Position numbers and translations under genes: made by a program
Source of the DNA: Marimicrobium sp913061115
GTDB lineage: Bacteria; Pseudomonadota; Gammaproteobacteria; Pseudomonadales; Halieaceae
Length of the DNA: 64,000 nucleotides
Direction: 5' to 3'
Assembly: GCF_047729875.1 (NCBI RefSeq)
Contig: NZ_CP159826.1
Span: 1,178,001-1,242,000 of the forward strand
Shown here: positions 9,237-18,400 of the stretch, piece by piece
How positions within the stretch are numbered: position 1 is the stretch's first letter
How the letters are laid out: every line of letters begins with the position of its first letter
The notes under the pieces: generated by a model
What the model saw: the letters and a program-made list of their open reading frames with translations, nothing else
What the model was told of the DNA's origin: nothing
The model's database searches: none

Positions 9237-9598
9237 AGGATAATCCTGTTCCGTGATCTAGACGTGCTGAGCTGAAAGACAATATACGAATATAGCACAG
9301 GATGCGCTACGAAGATTACTCAGAGCAGATCAGGGCCGCTGATTCACAGCGTCATTCGAAGTACATCGGCATGACCTGCGCTCTTTGAGCTGCAGAGTCT
9401 AGAAACTCAAGGTTCTGGGATGCCTTAGTCGCTCTGCGCAGCTCTTTGGCGGCATAATGCTCACAGATGTGACTTGACCTGCTGCGGTTGTGTACACAAT
9501 ATGGGCCCTTGGCATCGATGTTCGCTTGGAGTGAGCAGCTCACAGTTTAAATCCTTGCGTTAAACACACTATGCACCATCAATTTAAGGCTTATTTTT
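9237..9598. other. 362-base intergenic region between divergent genes
   Basis: This gap separates the sugar dehydrogenase (leftward) from the SYLF gene (rightward). It must hold both promoters, but I see no strong -10/-35 pair. The only open frame of note is the 63-codon one listed separately at 9352-9543. Confidence 0.5.
9352..9543 (-). CDS. Possible small protein of 63 residues, unknown
   Basis: A GTG-started frame of 63 residues. The product is rich in Cys and His near the N-terminus (C3, C16, H18, H25, C27, H29) and ends in an Ala/Arg/Glu-rich helical stretch (AAKELRRATKASQNLEFLDSAA). The composition looks more like a real small protein than most chance frames of this size. There is no clear ribosome site and I do not recognise a family, so it may be chance. 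Confidence 0.3.
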   Translation of the reverse strand: MSCSLQANIDAKGPYCVHNRSRSSHICEHYAAKELRRATKASQNLEFLDSAAQRAQVMPMYFE

Positions 9599-10171
9599 AT
9601 GCACAGACTCATAAAGATTGTTCTACTTTTCGGCCTGTGTGTCGGAGGCTCCGCTGCGTGGGCGAATAGCTATAGCGATACCATAAAGGCATTCAGCGAT
9701 GCGGGTGAAAGTGGAAAATACTTCAGAATGTCCTATGGTTATGCGTTATTTCCTATCGTAGGCAAGGGGGGACTGTTCTTCGTCGGTGGAGGATACGGTG
9801 AAGGTAAGGTATTTGTTGACACCAAACATGTGGGCAATTCCACTATGACACAGTTATCGCTGGGCCCGCAGATTGGAGGACAGGCTTTTAGCCAGATCAT
9901 TTTTTTCCAACATGAGCAGGCTTTTAATGATTTCACCTCGGGTAACTTTGAATTCAGTGCCCAGGCCTCGGCTGTTGTCATTACAGCCGGCGTATCGGCC
10001 GAAGCCAATACAGGGGGTGGAACTTCAGCGGGCATGAGTGGTGGGCGCAATGATGCTGTTACAGCATCTGGCGGCTACCGCAAGGGCATGGCCATCTTTA
10101 CCATAGCAACAGGCGGATTAATGTTTGAAGCGGCATTGGGGGGGCAGAAATTTAGTTACACACAGCTGTAG
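9599..10171 (+). CDS. SYLF/YSC84-domain lipid-binding protein
   Basis: A 190-residue exported protein. Residues 1-22 form a signal peptide ending in AAWA. The mature part is the YSC84/SYLF domain, seen from KAFSDAGESGKYF through the GYALFPIVGKGGLFFVGGGYGEG stretch to a C-terminal glycine-rich GGLMFEAALGGQKF. SYLF domains bind phosphoinositides in eukaryotes; bacterial members are periplasmic or outer-membrane-associated with undefined ligands. It converges on lutC with 22 bases between the stop codons. Confidence 0.82.
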   Translation: MHRLIKIVLLFGLCVGGSAAWANSYSDTIKAFSDAGESGKYFRMSYGYALFPIVGKGGLFFVGGGYGEGKVFVDTKHVGNSTMTQLSLGPQIGGQAFSQIIFFQHEQAFNDFTSGNFEFSAQASAVVITAGVSAEANTGGGTSAGMSGGRNDAVTASGGYRKGMAIFTIATGGLMFEAALGGQKFSYTQL

Positions 10172-10193
10172 CGATGCTCCGTGTGGTCTCGCG

Positions 10194-10898
10194 CTAGCTC
10201 TGATCTTTGGAAGCAGCACGCGCAATGTTCTGCGCATCGACTGGAATATCACCCAACAGAACGACATGCCAGCGGTGTGGTCCATGAGCACCGTAAACTA
10301 ATTCCCCCTCGATATCGGCTGTACTAGAAGGCCCGGCGATAAAGTTTATGCCGCGGGGGCGTCCGGTTGTTTCCAAAGCATGATTAATTCTTTCCCAAGC
10401 CTTCTCCATCGTTGGGACGAGATCGTTTTTATCCACCAGAACGATATGGTGTTCCGGCAGGAAGTTGTTTGCTGCGGGGTTGGCCTTGCTGGTCCAGGTT
10501 ACCACCGCGCCCGTTTCCACGACGCCTAGCCGGGCGAAGCTAAGGGCTACCGGTTCGCCTGCTTCTAGGCTACCAAAGCGAGGCAGTACTCCCGCATCCC
10601 TCCAAGGCATGGCCGCCAGACGAGGGTCGTTGCCGGCCACCAGACGGTAATTGTGGAAATGTGCATACAGATAATGCGCTATCGCCTTGACCGCCTCTGA
10701 CCGATTACTCACGCAATCCACGCTACCCTGATTTTTCAGTACATTGAGGATAAAGGCCTGACAGTGCTCGGGCGCGGGAGGTGTGGGGGCGGGCGCACTG
10801 CCCAGAGACAGTCGCTCGCGCTGAATGTTTTCTTCGGTCTCGCCGCGACTCGCTTTGCGCAGCCTGGAAAAAATCTCTGATCGGGCGCTACCGCTCAT
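10194..10898 (-). CDS. lutC: Lactate utilization protein C (LUD domain)
   Basis: A 234-residue cytoplasmic LUD-domain protein, the third subunit of the LutABC iron-sulfur L-lactate dehydrogenase that oxidises L-lactate to pyruvate. The conserved C-terminal part includes AGPSSTADIEGELVYGAHGPHRWHVVLL, with the PSSTADIE and GAHGP motifs of the family. Its start overlaps the end of lutB by 11 bases, so translation is probably coupled. No lactate permease gene is adjacent. Confidence 0.9.
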   Translation of the reverse strand: MSGSARSEIFSRLRKASRGETEENIQRERLSLGSAPAPTPPAPEHCQAFILNVLKNQGSVDCVSNRSEAVKAIAHYLYAHFHNYRLVAGNDPRLAAMPWRDAGVLPRFGSLEAGEPVALSFARLGVVETGAVVTWTSKANPAANNFLPEHHIVLVDKNDLVPTMEKAWERINHALETTGRPRGINFIAGPSSTADIEGELVYGAHGPHRWHVVLLGDIPVDAQNIARAASKDQS

Positions 10899-12312
10899 TG
10901 TTCTGCTTCATCTTGGCCTTGTATAACTGCATAAAGGTGTTTTCTTGAGGGGCTGGAAAATCGCGCTGACTGGTCCACCCGCTGGCGAAAGGTAGTCTTG
11001 AAAAGCCGCCTCGTTTGCGACCTAACCGGTGCAATATACGAATGCTTGTAGCGGTCACTGTCTGGTATATCGACGGATGTCTCGCCAGCCAGCTATGCAG
11101 TTTCAGACCGTATCGCCAGCGCGGCGCAGATAGTTTTTTTATGCCCTCCTCATGTCGCAAATCGCGCAACAAATCCGGCAGAGGAATATTCGCCGGACAT
11201 ACCTCTGCGCAGCGACCGCAGCTGGTGCATGCATTCGGAAGCAAATGGCTTTGTTCCAGAGAGGTCAATAGCGGTGTCAATACTGAACCTATGGGGCCCG
11301 GATAAGCCGAACCGTAGGCGTGTCCTCCTACGCTGGTATAGATAGGGCAGTGATTGAGACAGGCACCGCAGCGTATACATTCGAGTATTTCACGGTAATC
11401 GCTGGACAAGATATTACTGCGCTCGTTATCCAGCAGTACGAAATGTGTTTCCAGCGGTCCGTCGATCTCACCTTCGCGACGGGGCCCTGAGTAGAAGCTG
11501 GTATAGCAGCTTTGGGGCAGGCCTGTCGCTGAGCGGGCCAGCAATCGTGACATCGCAGTGGCGTCCTCTGCCCGCGGCAGTACCCGGTCGATGGTCGTGC
11601 AAATAATTAACACATTGGGCAGATTGGCGCAGAGGTCGCCGTTACCCTCGTTAGTGACCAGCATGGAATATCCATTCTCGGCGATCAGTGCATTGGCGCC
11701 AATAACCCCCACTTCAGCCTGCAGGAAATGTTCCCGTAACACAGTACGTGCTTCGGCAACCAGGTCTGAGGTATTCTGCAGCTCCCTGTGGCCCAGATCA
11801 TGCTTTTGCTGGAATAGTTCGCGAACTTCGTTAGCAGATTTATGCAGCGCTGGGCTCACAATATGGCTTGGTGTTTCCCCTGCCTGCTGGATAATATATT
11901 CGCCCAGGTCAGTCTCCATGACATTAAGACCCGCGCTTTGCAAGAAGCTGTTCAGACCGGTCTCTTCCGTCACAATGGATTTTCCCTTGGCGATACGCCG
12001 GGCGTCGTGTTGCTGGCAGATATCCAAGACGAGGCTGTTGAATTCCTCGCTGTCACGGGCAAAGTGGACCTGATTGCCGTTGTGCACGGCTTCCTTTTCA
12101 AACTGACTGAGGTAATAGTCCAGGTTATCCAGACTGTGTTGCCGAATTTTCTTTACGTGGTGCCTGAGGTCGTCAAAATCTTCGAAACTGTCAATTGCAG
12201 CTGTACGTATCTGTGACGCGAACAACGCGATTCTATCGCGGCGCTCGGCCTGCCCACTGTTTTTTAGCGCCTCACTGGCATTGTCGAGAAAGGTGTCGCT
12301 ATGTTGTTCCAT
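10888..12312 (-). CDS. lutB: Lactate utilization iron-sulfur protein B
   Basis: A 474-residue LUD-domain iron-sulfur protein, the central subunit of LutABC. The N-terminal LUD domain (about 60-295) is followed by two 4Fe-4S binding motifs: C312/C315/C318/C322 and C362/C365/C368/C372. Length matches LutB of other bacteria. A GGAAGG ribosome site precedes the ATG by 7 bases. It starts 3 bases after the lutA stop codon and overlaps lutC, which marks a tight lutA-lutB-lutC operon read leftward. Confidence 0.93.
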   Translation of the reverse strand: MEQHSDTFLDNASEALKNSGQAERRDRIALFASQIRTAAIDSFEDFDDLRHHVKKIRQHSLDNLDYYLSQFEKEAVHNGNQVHFARDSEEFNSLVLDICQQHDARRIAKGKSIVTEETGLNSFLQSAGLNVMETDLGEYIIQQAGETPSHIVSPALHKSANEVRELFQQKHDLGHRELQNTSDLVAEARTVLREHFLQAEVGVIGANALIAENGYSMLVTNEGNGDLCANLPNVLIICTTIDRVLPRAEDATAMSRLLARSATGLPQSCYTSFYSGPRREGEIDGPLETHFVLLDNERSNILSSDYREILECIRCGACLNHCPIYTSVGGHAYGSAYPGPIGSVLTPLLTSLEQSHLLPNACTSCGRCAEVCPANIPLPDLLRDLRHEEGIKKLSAPRWRYGLKLHSWLARHPSIYQTVTATSIRILHRLGRKRGGFSRLPFASGWTSQRDFPAPQENTFMQLYKAKMKQNNER

Positions 12313-12315
12313 CGG

Positions 12316-13107
12316 TTACCTTCCCTCTCCGATAGGGGAGCTGTCCATATCTCCGCTTAACAACTCTGCGATATGGCGCACCTCGATCTTTTGACCCTGG
12401 CGTTGTGCTCGACCTGCGATATTGAGCAGGCAGCCCAGATCGCCGCCGGCGAGAATTTTGGCCCCGGTAGCGAGTGCATGATCGAGTTTATCATTGACCA
12501 TTTTCCCTGATATTTCCGGCATCTTTGCACAAAATGTACCGCCAAAACCGCAACAGACTTCGCTCTGCTCTAGTTCATCGACTTCAATGCCACACAGTTC
12601 CCGCAGGAGTTCCCGCGGCTGTTCTTTGATGCTCATTTCGCGCAGTCCGGCACAGCCGTCGTGGTAGGTGACGGAGAAGGTGCTCGGCGGGTTATTGCGT
12701 TGCGGCTCTATGCGGGCGATGTCTTTCAGGAAAACGGTTAACTCAAAAGTTTTGGCGGCTAGTTTGAGTGCACGATCGCGCCACTCTCCTTGCAGTAGTT
12801 TGGGGTAGTGGTGGCATATCATGCCGGCACAAGAGCCGGATGGGACGACAACATAATCAGCGGTTTCTAACAGCGCGATGACTTGCTGGGCAAGGGGCAC
12901 TGTGGCTTCGTAGTCGCCACTGTTGTATGCAGGTTGGCCGCAACAGGTTTGTTGCAGAGGTACAGTGACCTCACAGCCCGCCTGCTCCAGCAATTTGATG
13001 CTGGCGAAGGCTACCGATGGTCGAAACAGGTCTGCCAGGCAGGTGACAAAGAGTGACACCCGCATGCGCTGCGGGGGAGGCGACTGATCGTGATGCTGCT
13101 CATTCAT
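12316..13107 (-). CDS. lutA: Lactate utilization protein A (CCG-domain Fe-S protein)
   Basis: A 263-residue protein with two cysteine-rich CCG domains of the LutA/GlpC/HdrB type, probably ligating an iron-sulfur cluster. The motifs are QQTCCGQPAYNSGD (CCG at 55-57) and SEVCCGFGGTFC (CCG at 185-187). It is first in the lutABC operon. The first 14 residues are absent from most homologues, so the Met at residue 15 (position 13065) is a possible alternative start; the ATG at 13107 has a GGAAGG site, though 13 bases away. The 121 bases upstream would hold the operon promoter. Confidence 0.9.
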   Translation of the reverse strand: MNEQHHDQSPPPQRMRVSLFVTCLADLFRPSVAFASIKLLEQAGCEVTVPLQQTCCGQPAYNSGDYEATVPLAQQVIALLETADYVVVPSGSCAGMICHHYPKLLQGEWRDRALKLAAKTFELTVFLKDIARIEPQRNNPPSTFSVTYHDGCAGLREMSIKEQPRELLRELCGIEVDELEQSEVCCGFGGTFCAKMPEISGKMVNDKLDHALATGAKILAGGDLGCLLNIAGRAQRQGQKIEVRHIAELLSGDMDSSPIGEGR

Positions 13108-13228
13108 GCAGTCCGCATTTCCTTCCTTGTTGCTGATAGTGTAGCGCCGCTGTGGCAGCTCCCAGTAGTGCAGTATATCGAATTGAATGAACCGATGTCG
13201 CCCTGCATCGCACCGTGTTGCTCATAGT

Positions 13229-15340
13229 CTAGAAAATTTCTTGCAGGCAGAGTATTGAGATCGCCGCGACAGCGGCCATAATCATTGCCATGGCGCATTG
13301 GGCCAGAGGGTGGCGCGCTTGCAGTAGCTTGACTGCGAGGGTGTTACGATCGACTTTTGCCCCGCGTATCATCATCGGTGTGATCCATTGCTCAATTTGG
13401 GCATCTGGGAACACCGGAAGTAAGCGACTGCCGCAGAAGACGACAATATCGTCGATCAGAAGGAAATGTCCCCGATATTGCACATCGGAGCCGCCCGCGA
13501 AATGATACATCCCAGTGTGGTCCACGAGTAAAAGTCTGTCCTGCCAAATGCCGATGTGCCCAACGGGCTGCCTTTCGAGTAGTAGCAGGGCGGCAGCTGG
13601 GCCGCTGAGTGCTATTAATAGCGCGACGAACGGCCATGCCGTCACGCTTAGCCCTGCGCTCACCAGTATTGCCGCGAGTGCCAGCAGGCTGTAGCTGAAG
13701 CGTCTGCGGCGCAATAGCGCGGGCCGATTTTGCATGGGTTCGATCCAGTAGAGTGAATCTGCGTAGTCGTCCAGTGGTTCTGCACCGCGCTCTCGGCGTG
13801 ATTTGTAGACGAACCTGCGCAATCCCTGCAGGTACCCAGTACATACGCTTACCACGGTGCCCAGTCCACAGATGAGCAGGAGGCCTAGCCATCCTGCGGT
13901 GGCAAGACTGGCACGCCGCTGCTGTCGGCTGATCAGTGTTTTTAACTGAGTAGATACCAGTGGTGCCTCAATGGCACCCTGAGCACTCAATCTCTGAATC
14001 GCGATGCTATGCGAATTGTTGACCAGGGTTTTCTCGCCCCAACTTGTCAGTTGCAGGGTGCCGTTGGCTATCGGTAGTAGAACGTGCTGAATGTAATTCC
14101 AATCTTCGTCGAAACGATACAGCCCCATACTCCCTGACTCCAGGTTTTTTAGGATTGCCCACCAGAAGCCACCCGACCAGACAAAATCGCTAACATCGAA
14201 TTGTCCGGCCTCTCGTGCGGCCGGTGGCAGCAATGGGATCTCATCCAGTTGTTGACCAAAAGCACTTGTTTCATAGCGGAATACACCGACCCCAGTACCC
14301 TGTGGACTATTGATCAATAATAATCCAGCGTGCAGTCGCAATACTGGGTGCGCGGGGATCTCGATGGCAGCGCGAGCCAATATCTTGCCGTCCCGATTCG
14401 CTTTTAGCAGCAATCCTGCTGAAGTGTCTATAAGTAACAGGTTGCCATCCACGGGGTTTATTACGAACGCGTCGATACTGATTTCTTTGAGGTCAGGTAA
14501 AAAACGCTGACAGTGAGACGTGAGAAGCTCACAGCGCAGCAATGGTAAGTTTGTATCGTCTGATCGCTCTGTGTCATCGATAGTAAGGCTGCCAAAAGCG
14601 AACAATGTACCGGTATTGTCAAAGGCCATGGGCGGTTTTAGCGTGGTTACTCCGATGGTGTCTAGCAGCACCTCACCTGTGCTAATGCCAGAACGATCGT
14701 GCAACAGCAGGAAATCTCCCGCCAGCAATACGGGCCTGGATCGCTGATCGATGGCGACGTCATCAACGCCAGTGATGATCGGTTCCGTCGGTTGCTCTAA
14801 AAAACCCCAGCCCGCTAAAAGAAATCCAAGTAGGGCAATACTGCCTAATAGGTAACTTTGGCGCATGCGTTGGTGAGCTCGCGCACTTCGGTCGCGCACC
14901 TCATCGGAATTACGAAAGGGCCGAAGCTTGTACAGATTGGGTTTGCCCGATTGATGTTGGCGCGGGTTCACTGCAGTGGCGTCAGTGGCCGTTCGCAGTG
15001 GCTCGGCGAGCTCTGCTTTTACTTCAGATGCCTCCTGTGCATCCAGTTGTGGGTCCACTCTCACAGTATCTGCGCGCGCGCCGGCTGTGACCTTTACCAG
15101 TGCGCCTACGGCACCCAGAACCTGCATTTCATGATAATATTGGGCCGCTTCTTTGCGCTCGAGATTGCGGCGCATGACAATGGTTTCTCCTGAAAAACAA
15201 TGCTCAAGCAGGACTGGATCGTCGATGGTGAACATTTTTCCAAAGCCCAACTTTACTGCTGCTGGATCTTTGCCAGCCAGTATCTCGCCGCTAAACGTGA
15301 GGTTAAATGTGTTCACCTCGCGCTCAATGTCTCCTTTCAT
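13229..15340 (-). CDS. Large membrane protein of unknown function
   Basis: A 703-residue protein I cannot assign to a known family. Residues 10-90 form a small alpha/beta domain (LTFSGEILAGKDPAAVKLGF ... FSGETIVMRRNL ...) that resembles the N-terminal module of some gammaproteobacterial membrane proteins. One membrane helix lies near 158-180. Residues 190-480 look like a periplasmic beta-propeller-like sensor. A helix follows near 495-520, two more near 565-605, then a cytoplasmic part and a last helix at the C-terminus. The first codons read ATGAAAGGAG, itself a ribosome site, so translation may really begin at the GTG of codon 9 (15316). Confidence 0.6.
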   Translation of the reverse strand: MKGDIEREVNTFNLTFSGEILAGKDPAAVKLGFGKMFTIDDPVLLEHCFSGETIVMRRNLERKEAAQYYHEMQVLGAVGALVKVTAGARADTVRVDPQLDAQEASEVKAELAEPLRTATDATAVNPRQHQSGKPNLYKLRPFRNSDEVRDRSARAHQRMRQSYLLGSIALLGFLLAGWGFLEQPTEPIITGVDDVAIDQRSRPVLLAGDFLLLHDRSGISTGEVLLDTIGVTTLKPPMAFDNTGTLFAFGSLTIDDTERSDDTNLPLLRCELLTSHCQRFLPDLKEISIDAFVINPVDGNLLLIDTSAGLLLKANRDGKILARAAIEIPAHPVLRLHAGLLLINSPQGTGVGVFRYETSAFGQQLDEIPLLPPAAREAGQFDVSDFVWSGGFWWAILKNLESGSMGLYRFDEDWNYIQHVLLPIANGTLQLTSWGEKTLVNNSHSIAIQRLSAQGAIEAPLVSTQLKTLISRQQRRASLATAGWLGLLLICGLGTVVSVCTGYLQGLRRFVYKSRRERGAEPLDDYADSLYWIEPMQNRPALLRRRRFSYSLLALAAILVSAGLSVTAWPFVALLIALSGPAAALLLLERQPVGHIGIWQDRLLLVDHTGMYHFAGGSDVQYRGHFLLIDDIVVFCGSRLLPVFPDAQIEQWITPMMIRGAKVDRNTLAVKLLQARHPLAQCAMAMIMAAVAAISILCLQEIF

Positions 15341-15446
15341 TTTTATCGTTATTTGCAGTAAATGTACGAGGATTTAGGGTTCTTTACCAGCGGCACAACT
15401 TATCAATAGTGATTCTCAGCGCTGGAGGCGGCTGGTATTGGAAAGC

Positions 15447-16682
15447 CTAGGGTGTCACCGAATCAACAACCTTGAAGGTCAGGCCTGCGCTTGAGGTTAA
15501 ACGGTTCAGGTACTTGCCGGCTAAAGCTGAAGCAGGTGTCCAGAACCCTCCGCCCACGGTTAGCTCATCTTTTGCTAGACATACGGCAGCTTCGCCTAGC
15601 ATTTTAGCGGTTGAGCCGTATCCCGGGTCTAAGTCACCACTGACGCTGATCGTGATCTCTTTTTGAGGGTTCTGAGAGTCAATGCCGCGAAAAAAAACTT
15701 CATAGTAGCCGGCCTCTCGCTGATCACGCGTTGGCCCTTCACCCGGCTTGGGCAAAAAGCGTTGTGCCAGTTTTCGTGTTGGGCCCAAGGCTAACGCAAC
15801 CATACCTATACCGCCTGCAACACTATTACGAGTGGCCTCATAGCGGGAGGTATTGAGTGTGGCTTCGTCATAGCGGAAACTCTCGCCCCACGGAAAGCCC
15901 AGCAGCGCGTTGCTGCGGCGCACTACGCGAGTGTTAATCGCTGCCATGATGAAAGGCGAGGTCCACTGGTTAAAGTCCGCATCAAATTTTGCGCCTGTCT
16001 GGTCGGGGCCATCCCTGCCATCGGGTGTGTCCGCAGGGTAGAGCGCATAGGGATTAGCCACTTCGCGTCGCACGGACGGGTCGTTCTGAGCCTCTTCCAT
16101 CATGTTGAGGACACTGGCGATTGTGCCGCCACTGGCGGCGCCCCTATTTTTGCCAACTCGGCCTTTGACCCGCTGTGCATACACACCATGACGTTCGAAC
16201 ATCACCTGCTGTAGATACCAGTTTCCCATATCAAAGGGTACTGAATCGAAGCCGCAGGTATGCACAATGCGGGCTCCACTCGCCTCGGCGGCTTTCTGAT
16301 ACTGAGGGATTACCCGCGCCATCCATTGCACTTCACCCGTTAGATCGCAGTAATGTGTGCCGGCCTCGACGCAGGACTCGACCAGCGTTGTCCCATATTT
16401 CGCGTAGGGTCCAACCGTCGTGCATATCACGCGCGCCTTCTGTACTAGTGTCGCAAGGCTGTCGGGGTCGTTGCTGTCGGCGATGAGGATGGGAAGCTGG
16501 TCATGCTGTCCATCGGGAAGACAGGACTGTCGCACAGACTCAAGTTTGTTACGATTACGCCCGGCGATGGCCCAGCGCAGTTCACCGTCCACGCCATAGG
16601 TTTCCACTAGGTACTCCACGACTAATTGACCTGTAAAGCCGGTCGCTCCCCAGACGATAATATCGAATTCGCGGTTGGACAT
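15447..16682 (-). CDS. Saccharopine dehydrogenase-like NADP-binding reductase
   Basis: A 411-residue oxidoreductase with an N-terminal Rossmann motif (VWGATGFTGQLVVEYL, residues 10-25) and the CTTVGPYAKYG and HYCDLTGE signatures of the saccharopine-dehydrogenase-like family. Homologues include mycobacterial trans-acting enoyl reductases for lipid synthesis and eukaryotic SCCPDH, so a lipid-related reduction is as likely as lysine metabolism. An AGGAG ribosome site precedes the ATG by 7 bases. It starts 9 bases after the POT gene stop and probably shares its transcript. Confidence 0.78.
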   Translation of the reverse strand: MSNREFDIIVWGATGFTGQLVVEYLVETYGVDGELRWAIAGRNRNKLESVRQSCLPDGQHDQLPILIADSNDPDSLATLVQKARVICTTVGPYAKYGTTLVESCVEAGTHYCDLTGEVQWMARVIPQYQKAAEASGARIVHTCGFDSVPFDMGNWYLQQVMFERHGVYAQRVKGRVGKNRGAASGGTIASVLNMMEEAQNDPSVRREVANPYALYPADTPDGRDGPDQTGAKFDADFNQWTSPFIMAAINTRVVRRSNALLGFPWGESFRYDEATLNTSRYEATRNSVAGGIGMVALALGPTRKLAQRFLPKPGEGPTRDQREAGYYEVFFRGIDSQNPQKEITISVSGDLDPGYGSTAKMLGEAAVCLAKDELTVGGGFWTPASALAGKYLNRLTSSAGLTFKVVDSVTP

Positions 16683-16691
16683 TAGAATCTC

Positions 16692-18248
16692 CTAGTGAAT
16701 GCCGTGCATCATTTTTTTCAACAATGGGGATAGTAATAACAATAGTGCTGCCATTGCCAGGCCCACGTACAGTAAATTAGTAAATAACGCCGTATAGCTT
16801 GCTAGTGCCGCGCCGATATCGGTCACTGCGCCGTTAACGGTTTCAACCGCTGCCAGCTTAGCCAATTGTACGGCAACAAACTCAGAGTAAGCCGTTGCCA
16901 GAAACCAGGCTCCCATCATGACCCCGACCACGCTTGGAACGGAGAGTTTGGTGACGGCTGATAGCCCGACAGGGGAGAGACATAGCTCGCCAGTGGTGTG
17001 TAATAAGTAGGCCAGCACCATCCAATACCCAGCCACCATGCCGGCCTCGTTCGGTGTGGCTGCGCCGATGACAAGAGCCCCAAATCCGAGTCCTGCCTGA
17101 GCGATACCCATCGCGAACTTAACGGGAGTGTTAGGCTCGAGCCCCCGTCGACCTAAAAAGATCCAGAGCCAGGCAAAAAGCGGGGCAAACACAAAAATAA
17201 AGAAAGCGTTGAGTGAGCCAAACTGGGATGCCGTCATCTCCAAGCCGAGAATATTACGATCCAGTACACGGTCGGCGTACAGAGTCATAGAGGCGGAGGC
17301 TTGCTCAAATAGCGCCCAGAATACCACGCTAGACATGGTTAGAATGATCAGCGCCAGCATGCGGCTGCGCTCAATCGGATTGCATTTGACCATGATGAAC
17401 CAACCCAGCCCTAGCAGGACTGTCAGTGAGAGTAGGTTAAGGGTGTACCCAACCGCGCTGTGAAATTGCAGCATTTTCCAGACCGCAATAACGCCCAGCA
17501 GGCCGCACAGATAGATTGTCCATTCCTTATTCAGGCCGATCGGAGATTTTTGTTTAAGAGTAGCGCTATTGTGGGGTTCGGCAAGACCGTGTAGGTATTT
17601 TTGTCCGAGCAGAAAAGTGGCCAGTCCTATGGCCATTCCAATTCCTGCCACACCGAAACCGTAGCGCCAGCCAAAAGTTTCGCCAAGGTAGCCGCACAGT
17701 AAAGTCGCAGCAAAGGCGCCCATGTTGATGCCCATATAAAAAATAGTAAAGCCTGCATCACGCCTTGGATCGTCCTGAGCATAGAGCTTACCCACAATCG
17801 TCGAGATGTTTGGCTTGAGAAAGCCCACTCCGATGACGATCAGTGCCAGCGACAAATAAAAGACTTGTAGACTGCCCTCATCGCGAATGACCTGGTCCCC
17901 GACTACGCGAGCTTGCTCTCCCTCCATCGCCATGCCCAGATGGCCTAATACCAGTAATACCCCACCGAAGATGACGGCCTTGCGCATACCTAAATAGCGG
18001 TCTGCCAGCAGGCCACCTATAACGGGCATGGCGTATACCAGTGCGGCGTAGCTGCCGAGTACTTCGAGTCCATTGCTATCACTGAACAGGTGGTATTTCG
18101 TTAGGTAAAGCAGCAGAAGGAATTTCATGCCATAGAAAGAAAAACGTTCCCACATTTCAGTGGCAAAGCAGACAAATAGACCAACGGGATGACCGAAAAA
18201 GGCGTTGTCTGTTACGGGCAAGGGTGATGCCGCATTGGCGTTGGTCAT
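16692..18248 (-). CDS. POT-family proton-coupled di/tripeptide symporter
   Basis: A 518-residue inner-membrane transporter with about 12-14 helices. It carries the POT/PTR2 signatures: the ExxERFSFYGMKFLLLLYL segment in helix 1 (about residues 30-50), GGLLADRYLGMRKAVIFGG (about 85-103) and FTIFYMGINMGAF (about 172-184). It imports di- and tripeptides with protons. I chose the ATG at 18248 because the frame upstream has no hydrophobic or conserved residues. It is divergent from an oligopeptide ABC transporter operon, separated by 152 bases. Confidence 0.92.
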   Translation of the reverse strand: MTNANAASPLPVTDNAFFGHPVGLFVCFATEMWERFSFYGMKFLLLLYLTKYHLFSDSNGLEVLGSYAALVYAMPVIGGLLADRYLGMRKAVIFGGVLLVLGHLGMAMEGEQARVVGDQVIRDEGSLQVFYLSLALIVIGVGFLKPNISTIVGKLYAQDDPRRDAGFTIFYMGINMGAFAATLLCGYLGETFGWRYGFGVAGIGMAIGLATFLLGQKYLHGLAEPHNSATLKQKSPIGLNKEWTIYLCGLLGVIAVWKMLQFHSAVGYTLNLLSLTVLLGLGWFIMVKCNPIERSRMLALIILTMSSVVFWALFEQASASMTLYADRVLDRNILGLEMTASQFGSLNAFFIFVFAPLFAWLWIFLGRRGLEPNTPVKFAMGIAQAGLGFGALVIGAATPNEAGMVAGYWMVLAYLLHTTGELCLSPVGLSAVTKLSVPSVVGVMMGAWFLATAYSEFVAVQLAKLAAVETVNGAVTDIGAALASYTALFTNLLYVGLAMAALLLLLSPLLKKMMHGIH

Positions 18249-18293
18249 TATTATTCTGCTTCCGATGAGGTCGAGGCTGGGTCGGTTTTCACC

Positions 18294-18321
18294 ATTATAG
18301 GCACTAGAGCGTCGGTGTCGC
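18294..18321 (-). promoter_or_regulatory. Candidate sigma-70 promoter for the POT symporter gene
   Basis: On the minus strand, GCGACA (18321-18316), a 16-base spacer and a perfect TATAAT (18299-18294) precede the POT start codon, leaving a leader of about 39 bases. The -35 matches four of six consensus bases. Confidence 0.45.
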
Positions 18322-18342
18322 ATCTTTTTTGCGGGTGCGAAT

Positions 18343-18356
18343 CCTGTAGCGACAGG
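18343..18356. promoter_or_regulatory. Inverted repeat between divergent peptide transporter genes
   Basis: CCTGT-AGCG-ACAGG lies between the POT promoter and the start of the ABC transporter operon. Its place, roughly midway between two divergent peptide uptake systems, makes it a candidate operator for a shared regulator, but a chance dyad of this size is not rare. Confidence 0.25.
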
Positions 18357-18400
18357 TTATGCTTGCTCGCTTGTAAAGATGCCGCTGCCCATTATAGCCA

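Noticed and set aside
11558..12073. Open frame of 171 codons on the plus strand
   Set aside because: It is antisense to lutB and has no family motif or ribosome site.
13392..13892. Open frame of 166 codons on the minus strand
   Set aside because: It overlaps the 703-residue membrane protein in another frame; Arg-rich composition points to a shadow frame.
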